DNA of 64,000 nucleotides from Xenophilus sp. L33. GTDB lineage: Bacteria; Pseudomonadota; Gammaproteobacteria; Burkholderiales; Burkholderiaceae_C. The notes beneath the pieces were generated by a model. It was given only the letters and a program-made list of their open reading frames with translations, was not told where the DNA came from and did no database searches. Where the stretch lies: the NCBI RefSeq assembly GCF_009765735.1, contig NZ_LMUW01000170.1, positions 1 to 64,000 on the forward strand, read 5' to 3'. A program made the position numbers and the translations under genes. This document shows positions 27,314-34,784 of the stretch, piece by piece; within the stretch, counting starts at the first letter, position 1; each line of letters begins with the position of its first letter.

Positions 27314-28087
27314 TCAAGCGCGGCGCAGGGCGCGGCTGCGCGACTCCAGGCCGCGCAGCAGCACGTCGATCCAGGCCTCGAAGCCGCTGTCGAGCGGCTG
27401 CGCCTCGCCGCCCGACCAGCGCAGCAGGAAGGCGCGGTTGCGCAAGTCGCCGAGATGGCGGCCGAGGTGTGGCAGTCGCTCGCGGTCGACCGCATCGATC
27501 TGGGCCCGGCAAGCGGCTTCCCATTCGCCCGAAGGACCGGCCGGCGCGGTCGACAGTTCGAGCGTGGCGAAGCCGCACATCGCGGCGATGACCACGTTGA
27601 AGGCGTCGACCAGCGCATCGCCTTCGAAGCGCGCGTCCTCGAGCGCAGCGACTACCTGATCGAGCAAGGGCGCGTCGAAGGCGGCGTTGTAGGCCAGTTC
27701 GTTGGCGACCAGCGGCGCCAGTTGCGGATGGCGCCGCAGCGCGGCCCGAAATGCCTGCAGCAGGGCGCGAAGACGGGCCTGCCAAGAGCCGGCGGGCGAC
27801 TCGGCCGCGACATCGCGAAGTGCCAATGCGATGACGCCCGAAAGCAGCGCATCGCGGTTCGGCACATGCCAATAGACCGCGGCCGGGAAGACGCCGAGCG
27901 TGCTCGCCAGTTCGCGGATGTTGAAGGCGGCCAGGCCCCTGGCGTCGATCAGTGCCAGGGCGGCCTGCAGGATGCGTTCCGGGCCGAGCGCGGGCTGGCC
28001 GGCCAGTGCGGCCGCCTGCTTGCGTGGACGGCCAGGGGTTCGCGGCGGTGGCTCGGGCTTCTTGCGGATGCGTGGGGCGGCTGGCAT
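27314..28087 (-). CDS. TetR-family regulator
   Basis: A 257-residue protein. After a Pro/Arg-rich N-terminus, the DNA-binding domain reads ILQAALALIDARGLAAFNIRELASTLGVFPAAVYWHVPNRDALL (residues about 39-82), including the TetR helix 2-3 pattern. The rest is an all-helical ligand domain of TetR_C type. It is divergent from the class IV aminotransferase gene. An 18-bp perfect palindrome lies between the two starts, 28 bp from this start. It is probably an autoregulated repressor of the aminotransferase gene. Confidence 0.88.
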   Translation of the reverse strand: MPAAPRIRKKPEPPPRTPGRPRKQAAALAGQPALGPERILQAALALIDARGLAAFNIRELASTLGVFPAAVYWHVPNRDALLSGVIALALRDVAAESPAGSWQARLRALLQAFRAALRRHPQLAPLVANELAYNAAFDAPLLDQVVAALEDARFEGDALVDAFNVVIAAMCGFATLELSTAPAGPSGEWEAACRAQIDAVDRERLPHLGRHLGDLRNRAFLLRWSGGEAQPLDSGFEAWIDVLLRGLESRSRALRRA

Positions 28088-28115
28088 CGTCTGATTCTAG
28101 GTGATATTGACCACT

Positions 28116-28133
28116 GTTCAATTTAAATTGAAC
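28116..28133. promoter_or_regulatory. 18-bp palindrome, candidate TetR operator
   Basis: GTTCAATTTAAATTGAAC is a perfect palindrome in an AT-rich patch between the divergent TetR and aminotransferase genes, 32 bp before the latter's ATG. A related GTACAATTTA follows at 28137-28146. TetR proteins bind such symmetrical sites. Confidence 0.65.
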
Positions 28134-28165
28134 GACGTACAATTTATTCACTCAAGGAGTCCGTC

Positions 28166-29107
28166 ATGCCCATTCCCGCCACCCCGCCCGTCAACCAGTT
28201 CGAAGGCGGCTGCGTCTTCATCGACGGCGCCTACGCGCCGCTGTCCGAAGCGAAGATCTCGATGTTCGACTGGGGCTTCACCCGCTCTGATGTGACCTAC
28301 GACGTCGCCACCACGTGGCACGGCAGCTTCTTCCGGCTCGACGCCCACATGGATCGCTTCTTCGCGAGTTTGCGCAAGATGCATCTGGCCATTCCTTACA
28401 GCCGCGACGAACTGCGCAGCATCCTGCACGGCTGCGTGCGCGCCGGCGGCCTCAAGGACGGCTATGTGGCCATGGTCTGCACCCGCGGCGTGCCGCCCCG
28501 CGGCGCGCGCGATCCGCGCCAGGCGCAGAACCGCTTCTATGCCTACGCGCTGCCCTACGTGTGGATCGCCTCGCGCGAGAAACAGTTGGCGGGCATCGAC
28601 CTGCACATCAGCGAGCGCGTGCGCATCGCGCCGGAGTCGGTCGACCCGACGGTCAAGAACTACCACTGGGCCGACCTGGTGCAGTCGATGTTCGACGCCT
28701 ACGACCGCGGCCACGACACCAGCTGCGTGGTCGACGGCGCCGGCCACATCACCGAAGGCCCGGGTTTCAACGTCTTCGCGGTGAAGAACGGCGTGGTCCA
28801 CACCGCCGGCCGCGGCGTGCTCGAAGGCATCTCGCGCCGCACCGCGATCGAGCTGTGCCAGCGCTTCGGCATCCCGCTCGAGATCGGGCCGCTGCCGGTG
28901 GAAACGCTGCGCAGCGCGGACGAAGTGTTCCTGACCTCGAGCGGCGGCGGGATCCTGCCGATCGGCAAGATCGACGGCGTGCCGCTGCCGGGCTTTCCGG
29001 GGCCCGTCACCACGCGGCTGTATGACGGGTATTGGGCGATGCATGAGGAGCCGGCGTTCAATGATCCGGTGGACTATTCAGTTGGGGAAGTTCCTGACCG
29101 CGGGTGA
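28166..29107 (+). CDS. Class IV PLP aminotransferase, (R)-amine transaminase-like
   Basis: A 313-residue protein with AAGGAG before the ATG. The fold-type IV features are FIDGAYAPLSEAKISMFDWGF, RSDVTYDVATTWHG, FFRLDAHMDRF, TVKNYHWADLV (probable PLP lysine), EGPGFNVFAVKNG and GVLEGISRRTAIELC. The SDVTYDV and TEGPGFNVF patterns are closer to the fungal/bacterial (R)-selective amine transaminase branch than to IlvE or D-alanine aminotransferase; this is judged from memory of the family. It would move an amino group between an amine or D-amino acid and a keto acid in the cytosol. Its 3' end overlaps the convergent DJ-1 gene by 50 bp. Confidence 0.83.
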   Translation: MPIPATPPVNQFEGGCVFIDGAYAPLSEAKISMFDWGFTRSDVTYDVATTWHGSFFRLDAHMDRFFASLRKMHLAIPYSRDELRSILHGCVRAGGLKDGYVAMVCTRGVPPRGARDPRQAQNRFYAYALPYVWIASREKQLAGIDLHISERVRIAPESVDPTVKNYHWADLVQSMFDAYDRGHDTSCVVDGAGHITEGPGFNVFAVKNGVVHTAGRGVLEGISRRTAIELCQRFGIPLEIGPLPVETLRSADEVFLTSSGGGILPIGKIDGVPLPGFPGPVTTRLYDGYWAMHEEPAFNDPVDYSVGEVPDRG

Positions 29108-29777
29108 CAGCGCCAGGCCCCCGCACCATCGCTTCGCCCACCAGGGTGCCCGATTGCGGGTTCTGCCCGGTGATCAGGCGGCCGTCGACCACCAGCTTGG
29201 GCGTCCACGGGTCGGACGACTCATAGAGGCCGCCTTCCGCGCGCAGCGCGCCTTCGAGGTCGAACGGAACGTCGGCGCGGGCGTAGCCGTCTTCTTCCGC
29301 CGTCGAGAAGCCCGCGACCTTGCGGCCGCTCACCAATGGCGTGCCATCGCCGAGCTTGACGCCGAGCAGCGCCGACGGGCCGTGGCAGACCGCGGCGACG
29401 ATCTTCCCGGCATCCCAGGCGCGCCGCACCACTTCTTGCACTTGCGGGTTGCCGGTGATGTCGACCATCGGGCCGAGGCCACCCGGAAAGAAGACGGCGT
29501 CGTAGTCGCGCACATCGACCTCGGACAGCTTCCGGCTGTGTGCCATACGGCGGTACGAGGCGCTCGCCAGGAACGCGGCCTGCACCGGATCGTCACGGTC
29601 GAAGCCGTCTTCGGGCGGCTTCCCGCCCAGCGGCGACGCGTATTCGACCGCGATGCCGGCCTTGTCGAGCGCCTCGAAGGGATGCGCGATCTCCGGGAAG
29701 AAGAATCCGGTGGCCCGATGGTGCGGGCCGATGAGTGCTGCGTTTGTCACAACGAACAGGACATGCTTGACGTTCAT
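29058..29777 (-). CDS. DJ-1/PfpI family protein (glyoxalase III-like)
   Basis: A 239-residue protein from ATG 29777 (AAGGAGAG upstream). Motifs are KHVLFVVTNAA at the start, ATGFFFPEIAHPFEAL, VEYASPLGG, FFPGGLGPM and AAVCHGPSALLG, with the conserved Cys at the nucleophile elbow. The added N-terminal segment and overall length are those of Hsp31/glyoxalase III-type members, which detoxify methylglyoxal or repair glycated proteins. It is divergent from a LysR gene and convergent, with a 50-bp overlap, with the aminotransferase gene. The LysR protein may control it. Confidence 0.85.
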   Translation of the reverse strand: MNVKHVLFVVTNAALIGPHHRATGFFFPEIAHPFEALDKAGIAVEYASPLGGKPPEDGFDRDDPVQAAFLASASYRRMAHSRKLSEVDVRDYDAVFFPGGLGPMVDITGNPQVQEVVRRAWDAGKIVAAVCHGPSALLGVKLGDGTPLVSGRKVAGFSTAEEDGYARADVPFDLEGALRAEGGLYESSDPWTPKLVVDGRLITGQNPQSGTLVGEAMVRGPGAVTRGQELPQLNSPPDH

Positions 29778-29901
29778 GATGCTCTCCTTGGTTTCGTGAA
29801 GCCCGGCGGTTCCGGGTGAAACGAAGATTAAAGAGGGCCGGTGCAAGTCGGTAGATGCGCCGAGCTTGACCGATTGGCTCACGTCATTTGACAATTCCAA
29901 C

Positions 29902-30804
29902 ATGGGCACGCAGCAAGCATCGATCCTCGACGAACTGCGCGCGATGGCGGTGTTCGCCACGGTCGTGCGCAGCGGCAGCTTCGCAGCCGCTGCGCGCGCG
30001 CTCGGCCTGACCCGTGCCGTGGTGAGCCACCACGTGCGAGGCCTCGAAGCCAAGCTCGGCATGCCGCTGGCGCAGCGCAGCACCCGCAACTTCAGCCTGA
30101 CGCCGGCCGGCGAGGCATTCCGGGTGCATTGCGAGCGCCTGCTCGACGAGGCGCAGGACGGCATCCGCGGCATGGAATTGCTGCGCGCGGAGCCGCGCGG
30201 GGAAGTGCGCATCACCTGCTCGCATCACTTCGGCAACAAGCGCATCCTTCCTGCGCTGCTCGCCTTCCGTCGCCGCTATCCGGCGATTCGACTCCACATC
30301 GCGATGAACGATGCGAACGTCGACCTGGTGCGGCAGGGCATCGAACTGGCCGTGCGGGCGGGGCCGCTGGCGGATTCGGATCTGGTGGCTCGGCGTCTGG
30401 TGAGCGAGCCGACGATGCTGTGCGCGGCACCCGCCTACCTGCGCCGCCATGGCTCGCCGGCAACGCTCGAAGCGTTGCAGCAGCACCGCTGGGTGATCTA
30501 TCCGCCGACGCAGCGGTCGATGGCGGCAAGGCACGACGGCCACGCGGTCGACATCGCGATCCACGGCGACGTCGTCACCGACAGCGCGGCCTCGCGCCTG
30601 GCCTTCGTGCTGGCCGGGGAAGGCATCGCGCGCCTTCCTGCCTACGACGCCTCAGCGCCGCTGGGCTCCGGGGAACTGGTGCGGCTGCTGCCGACCCTGG
30701 AGACGGCGCCGCTGGAGATCTACCTGGTGCACGGCAAACGCATCGGGCCGAGCGCGCGGCTGATGCGCGACTTCCTGCTTGGGTTGGGAGAGCGGGGAGG
30801 TTGA
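29902..30804 (+). CDS. LysR-family regulator
   Basis: A 300-residue protein from ATG 29902; a TTG at 29866 is possible but unneeded. The N-terminal winged helix-turn-helix is typical: LRAMAVFATVVRSGSFAAAARALGLTRAVVSHHVRGLEAKLGM, then LTPAGEAF. The C-terminal effector domain contains GEVRITCSHHFGNKRILPALLAF and the DLVRQGIELAVRAG segment of the CrgA/DsdC-like group. It is divergent from the DJ-1 family gene with about 125 bp between starts, which makes that gene the likely target. Confidence 0.88.
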   Translation: MGTQQASILDELRAMAVFATVVRSGSFAAAARALGLTRAVVSHHVRGLEAKLGMPLAQRSTRNFSLTPAGEAFRVHCERLLDEAQDGIRGMELLRAEPRGEVRITCSHHFGNKRILPALLAFRRRYPAIRLHIAMNDANVDLVRQGIELAVRAGPLADSDLVARRLVSEPTMLCAAPAYLRRHGSPATLEALQQHRWVIYPPTQRSMAARHDGHAVDIAIHGDVVTDSAASRLAFVLAGEGIARLPAYDASAPLGSGELVRLLPTLETAPLEIYLVHGKRIGPSARLMRDFLLGLGERGG

Positions 30805-31009
30805 GCGGTACCGCCTCCGTCTCGCGACCCCGAGCCTTCCCTTGACCGTTCCACGAACCGTGCCTGGCCGCGCATTCTTCCTTGCCCACCACCAGCCGGC
30901 ATCGTGAGGAGCGATGGATCACCTCCGGCGAACTCCGGATCCTGATTTCCAGTTTCCCGATCCGGAGGCATCGCGGTTAAATTCCGGTCACCCCCCGACG
31001 AAGGACGCC

Positions 31010-32551
31010 ATGTCCGACCCGCTGGTCTTTGGACATTTCGAGATGCTGCTGGAGCAGCGCCGCTTGCTGGAGCATGGCTCGCCGGTGACCCTCGGCGCGC
31101 GCGCCTTCGACCTCCTGGCGGCGCTGGTGCAGCACCGCGACCGGGTCGTGTCCAAGGACGAGCTGCTGCGCCTGGTCTGGCGCGACGCGGCGGTGGAAGA
31201 GAACAACCTCAGCGTGCAGGTGTCGACCTTGCGCAAGGTGCTGGGCACGGATGCGCTGCGCACCGTCTCGGGTCAGGGCTACCGTTTCGCGCTACCGGTG
31301 TCGCCGGCCGCGGGCGTGGCCGCCGCCGACAGCATGGTGCTGGGCCTGCCCGACAAGCCGTCGATCGCCGTGCTGCCTTTCGTCAACGCCGGCGGTGCGA
31401 CCGAGGATGCAGCCCTGATCGACGGCATCGGCGGCGAACTGAACGACGCGCTGTCCCGCGTGCGATCGATCTTCGTCATCTCGCGCCGGAGCGTGCAGGC
31501 CTACCAGGGTGGTGCGATCGACCCGCGCACGGTCGCACGCGAGCTCGGCGTGCGCTACGTGCTCGAAGGCAGCGTGCGTCGCTCGGCCGGGCAGGTGCGC
31601 ATCGCCGCGGCGCTGATCGATGCGTTGAGCGGCCAGCAGATCTGGAGCGAGCGCTACGACCGCGGCCTCGACGACCTCTTCGCGCTGCAGGACGAAACGG
31701 CTCGCGCCATCGTGATCGCCATGGCGCCCCACATCGAACGCTCGGAGATCGATCGCGCGCGCGGGCCGCGGCCGCCGAGGGACAGCGCCTACGCCCTGGC
31801 GCAGCGCGCCTGGGCGCAGTCCCGCGAGGGCCTGTCGCGTTCGAACCGCGGCGCGCGCGACGCCGCGGTCGCACTGGCGCGAGAAGCGCTGGCGATCGAT
31901 CCGCGTTGCAGCGCGGCGCACAACGCCATCGTCGATGCGCTCTCGTGGCACCTCTACTTCGACACCGCGACGCCGTCGGCCTTGCCCGATGCGCTCGATG
32001 CGGCCGGGCAGGCGCTGGCCATCGACAGCACCGACGCGCTGGCCTGGCGCGGCCGGGGCTGGCTGATGTTCATCAGCGGCAAGCTGGCCGAGGCGACGAC
32101 GGACTTCCGGCGCTCGCTCGATCTCAATCCGAACGATGCCCTCGCGCTGGCCCGCCTGGGCGTGTGCGAGGCCGTCGGCGGCGATCCGGCCGGTGGGCTG
32201 GCGCAATGCCTGCAGGCCTTGCGGCTGAGCCCCCGCGACCCGGCACGCTTCCATCTGCTGGACAACCTGATCTGGGCCCAGTTCGCTGCCAAGGCCTACG
32301 AAGACGCCATCGACACCGCGCGGCAGTCGCTGCGCGAAGCCGACTTCGCGGGCACGCGCTTCTGTCTCGTCCTGTGCCTGGTCGGTGCGGGCGACATGGC
32401 GCGGGCCGCCGCCGAACTGCGGGAGTTGAAGCGGCAGCAGCCCGACATGGTGGCGGCCCGCCTGAACGGCACGCGGCTGGCCAGCGACCCCGAAGTGCGG
32501 GAGCGCATGACCCGCTTCCTCGCCACGGCCAACGCCCAGGCGATCCATTGA
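31010..32551 (+). CDS. Winged-helix DNA-binding protein with TolB-like and TPR regions
   Basis: A 513-residue protein, ATG 31010 chosen because the family starts just ahead of the DNA-binding domain. Residues 1-95 are an OmpR/CadC-type winged helix (RAFDLLAALVQHRDRVVSKDELLRLVWRDAAVEENNLSVQVSTLRKVL, then GQGYRFA). Residues about 112-240 are the TolB N-terminal-like segment seen in adenylate-cyclase-type regulators (SIAVLPFVN, LGVRYVLEGSVRRS, LDDLFALQDETA). The remainder is TPR repeats (ALAIDSTDALAWRGRGWLMF, DLNPNDALALARLG). Unlike CadC it has no membrane span. It probably senses a partner protein; the target is unknown. The next gene follows after 20 bp. Confidence 0.82.
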   Translation: MSDPLVFGHFEMLLEQRRLLEHGSPVTLGARAFDLLAALVQHRDRVVSKDELLRLVWRDAAVEENNLSVQVSTLRKVLGTDALRTVSGQGYRFALPVSPAAGVAAADSMVLGLPDKPSIAVLPFVNAGGATEDAALIDGIGGELNDALSRVRSIFVISRRSVQAYQGGAIDPRTVARELGVRYVLEGSVRRSAGQVRIAAALIDALSGQQIWSERYDRGLDDLFALQDETARAIVIAMAPHIERSEIDRARGPRPPRDSAYALAQRAWAQSREGLSRSNRGARDAAVALAREALAIDPRCSAAHNAIVDALSWHLYFDTATPSALPDALDAAGQALAIDSTDALAWRGRGWLMFISGKLAEATTDFRRSLDLNPNDALALARLGVCEAVGGDPAGGLAQCLQALRLSPRDPARFHLLDNLIWAQFAAKAYEDAIDTARQSLREADFAGTRFCLVLCLVGAGDMARAAAELRELKRQQPDMVAARLNGTRLASDPEVRERMTRFLATANAQAIH

Positions 32552-32571
32552 CCACATCGACCCGCCCACGC

Positions 32572-33087
32572 ATGCATCCCACCGACAGCCTTCCGCGTCT
32601 TCTCCGCTTCAGGTTGCTGATCGCCTCGATCGCCCTGAGCGTGCTGGTGCCCGTGGCGCAGGCCTCGACGCCTGCGGACGCCGCGCTGGAGGCCCTCCTG
32701 CAGAAGGCACTGGCCCGGTCGATGGATCCGGCCAAGGCGGTCCGAGCCTATGTGAGCGCAGGCGTCGTGGAGAAGAAGCCGAACACCCGCATCGACTACA
32801 CCGACTACTACGTGGTCGACAGGCCCGCCAGATTCCTCGGCCACGATCTCCAGATGATCGAGCAGGAATACAGGGCCGCCTACGTGGGCTGCTGCGTGAG
32901 TCCGGGAATGGGCATCACCGTTCGACTCGACGGCAGCGCCGACGACCTGCGGGCGTTCGCCGCGCGAAACAAGTGCCGCGTCAAGGACGACACCGCCGAT
33001 TTCGACGAGGTGATGAAGTCCCTGAAGCGGAAACCGAAGCCAGGGCGGTACGCAACGGTCAGTTGCCGCGAACGCGACCGTGAATGA
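32572..33087 (+). CDS. Secreted hypothetical protein
   Basis: A 171-residue protein from ATG 32572; an in-frame TTG at 32548 overlapping the previous stop is an alternative. It has a signal peptide (LLIASIALSVLVPVAQAST) and a small mature domain with two adjacent Cys (VGCCVSP) and two later ones (NKCRVK, VSCRE), which could form disulfides in the periplasm. No family is recognised. It probably shares a transcript with the winged-helix/TPR gene. Confidence 0.65.
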   Translation: MHPTDSLPRLLRFRLLIASIALSVLVPVAQASTPADAALEALLQKALARSMDPAKAVRAYVSAGVVEKKPNTRIDYTDYYVVDRPARFLGHDLQMIEQEYRAAYVGCCVSPGMGITVRLDGSADDLRAFAARNKCRVKDDTADFDEVMKSLKRKPKPGRYATVSCRERDRE

Positions 33088-33123
33088 AGGATGAGTCGAA
33101 CGCCGCAGCCGCAGCCGCAGGGC

Positions 33124-34140
33124 TTACCCGTTGCGAAAGAGGAAGCTGTAGGCGTTCAGGGCCGGCACGCCGCCCAGGTGCGCATACAGGACCTTCGAGC
33201 CCGCCGGGAATTCACCGAGCCTCACCCTCTCGATCATTCCGTGCAGCGACTTGCCCTCGTACACCGGGTCGGTGAGCATGCCTTCCAGGCGGGCGCCCAG
33301 GCGGATCGCCTCCAGCGTTCCCTCGTTCGGCAAGCCGTATTCCGGGCCGCCGAAGCGTGTGTCGAGCACCACGTCGTCTTCGCGGATCGCGCGGTCGAGA
33401 CCGACCAAGTCGCCCGTCTGTCTTGCGATGCGCAGGATCTGGTCGAAGGTCTGCCGGGGCTTGGCCGATGCGTCGATGCCGATCACGCGGTCGGCCCGGC
33501 CGTCGGCCGCAAATCCCACCACCATCCCCGCCTGCGTGCTGCCGGTGACGGAACAGGTGACGATGTAGTCGAAGCGGATGCCGAGTTCGGCTTCCTGCTG
33601 GCGCACCTCTTCGGCGAAGCCGACGAAGCCGAGGCCGCCCTTGGGATGCTCCGAACAGCCGGCGGGAATCGGGAAGGGCTTGCCGCCGGCCCGGCGCACG
33701 CTGTCCATCGCGTCTTCCCAGCTCTTGCGGATGCCGATGTCGAAGCCCGCGGCGTCCAGTCGAACGTCGGCGCCCAGGATTCGCGACATCTCGATGTTGC
33801 CGACGCGGTCGTACACCGCGTCCGAATAGTTGACCCAGTTCTCCTGCACCAGCACGCACTTCATGCCGAGATGGGCGGCCACCGCCGCGACCTGTCGCGT
33901 CTGGTTCGACTGGATGCCGCCGATCGACACCAGCGTGTCGTAGCCGCCCTCGATGGCCTCGGGGATCAGGTACTCGAGCTTGCGCGTCTTGTTGCCGCCG
34001 AAGGCCAGGCCGCTGTTGCAGTCCTCGCGCTTGGCATAGAGATCGACCTTGCTGCCCAGATGCGCGCTGAGCCGGCGCAAGGGCTGGACCGGCGTGGGCC
34101 CGAAGGTGAGGGGATAGCGGGCGAATTGCTGCAGGTTCAC
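33124..34140 (-). CDS. acdS: 1-aminocyclopropane-1-carboxylate deaminase
   Basis: This PLP enzyme opens the ring of ACC, the plant ethylene precursor, to 2-oxobutyrate and ammonia in the cytosol. The 338-residue length is exact for AcdS. Lys51 in GGNKTRK (PLP) and Ser78 in IQSNQTRQ stand at the residue numbers known for the Pseudomonas enzyme. PEYGLPNEGT, DPVYEGKS with the diagnostic Glu, and AHLGGVPALN with the diagnostic Leu separate it from D-cysteine desulfhydrase. It is divergent from an Lrp-type gene (acdR) and marks a plant-associated lifestyle. The intergenic region holds a candidate AcdR site. Confidence 0.95.
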   Translation of the reverse strand: MNLQQFARYPLTFGPTPVQPLRRLSAHLGSKVDLYAKREDCNSGLAFGGNKTRKLEYLIPEAIEGGYDTLVSIGGIQSNQTRQVAAVAAHLGMKCVLVQENWVNYSDAVYDRVGNIEMSRILGADVRLDAAGFDIGIRKSWEDAMDSVRRAGGKPFPIPAGCSEHPKGGLGFVGFAEEVRQQEAELGIRFDYIVTCSVTGSTQAGMVVGFAADGRADRVIGIDASAKPRQTFDQILRIARQTGDLVGLDRAIREDDVVLDTRFGGPEYGLPNEGTLEAIRLGARLEGMLTDPVYEGKSLHGMIERVRLGEFPAGSKVLYAHLGGVPALNAYSFLFRNG

Positions 34141-34201
34141 GAGACGACTCCTTGGTCAAGACATGCATGGAATCGTAGAAAGTAACGCTTGTTCTGTGGT
34201 T

Positions 34202-34221
34202 GCAAAATCAGGGCGATTTGC
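34202..34221. promoter_or_regulatory. Inverted repeat, candidate AcdR (Lrp) site
   Basis: GCAAAATC and GATTTGC form an imperfect inverted repeat in the AT-rich gap between the divergent acdS and acdR genes, about 60 bp from each start. acdS promoters in Pseudomonas are known to carry an Lrp box. Position and symmetry support the call; binding is not shown. Confidence 0.45.
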
Positions 34222-34277
34222 GAAACTCCAAACCTTCAATATTCGATTTGACGAAGATTCGTTCTGCAGGATTGCCG

Positions 34278-34769
34278 ATGGCCACAACAAGATTGCGTGA
34301 CAAGAATGAGCTCGATCGCACAGATCGTGCGATCCTCCGCGCGCTGCAGCGCGATGCCTCGGTGTCGAACGTGGCGCTCGCCGCGAAGGCCAACCTGAGC
34401 GCACCGGCGTGCCTGCGTCGGGTCGAACGCCTCAAGTCGCTGGGCTTGATCAGGAAGGTCGTCGCGCTGCTCGATCCGAAGGCCTTGGACTTCGGAACCA
34501 TGGTCATGATCGGCGTGGTGCTCGACCGCTCCACGCCCGAATCGTTTGCGAACTTCGAGAAGGCGGTGCAGAAGGTGTCGGGCTGCCTGGAGTGTCACGT
34601 CGTCACGGGCGAGTTCGACTACTTCATGCTCGTGCGCACGCGCGACAACGACAGCTACAACCGGCTGCACGCCGAGCAATTGCTGTATCTGCCCGGCGTG
34701 CGGCAGATCCGGACCTTCATGGTCCTCAAGCAGGTGATGTCGACGACGCAGCTGCCGTTGCCGGCGTGA
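34278..34769 (+). CDS. acdR: Lrp/AsnC-type regulator of ACC deaminase
   Basis: A 163-residue protein from ATG 34278 (GCAGGA upstream). The N-terminal helix-turn-helix reads LDRTDRAILRALQRDASVSNVALAAKANLSAPACLRRVERLKSLGLI. The C-terminal RAM/effector domain carries VSGCLECHVVTGEFDYFMLVR and LPGVRQIRTFMVLK. Divergent placement from acdS is the classic AcdR arrangement; the protein activates acdS in response to ACC in Pseudomonas. No other target is in reach, since the next gene (atuA-like) is on the opposite strand and ends 15 bp away. Confidence 0.92.
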   Translation: MATTRLRDKNELDRTDRAILRALQRDASVSNVALAAKANLSAPACLRRVERLKSLGLIRKVVALLDPKALDFGTMVMIGVVLDRSTPESFANFEKAVQKVSGCLECHVVTGEFDYFMLVRTRDNDSYNRLHAEQLLYLPGVRQIRTFMVLKQVMSTTQLPLPA

Positions 34770-34784
34770 GAAGGAAGCGCCCCA

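Noticed and set aside
33100..33120. GCCGCA triplet-like repeat before the acdS stop
   Set aside because: A short run in GC-rich DNA with no structural or coding role apparent.
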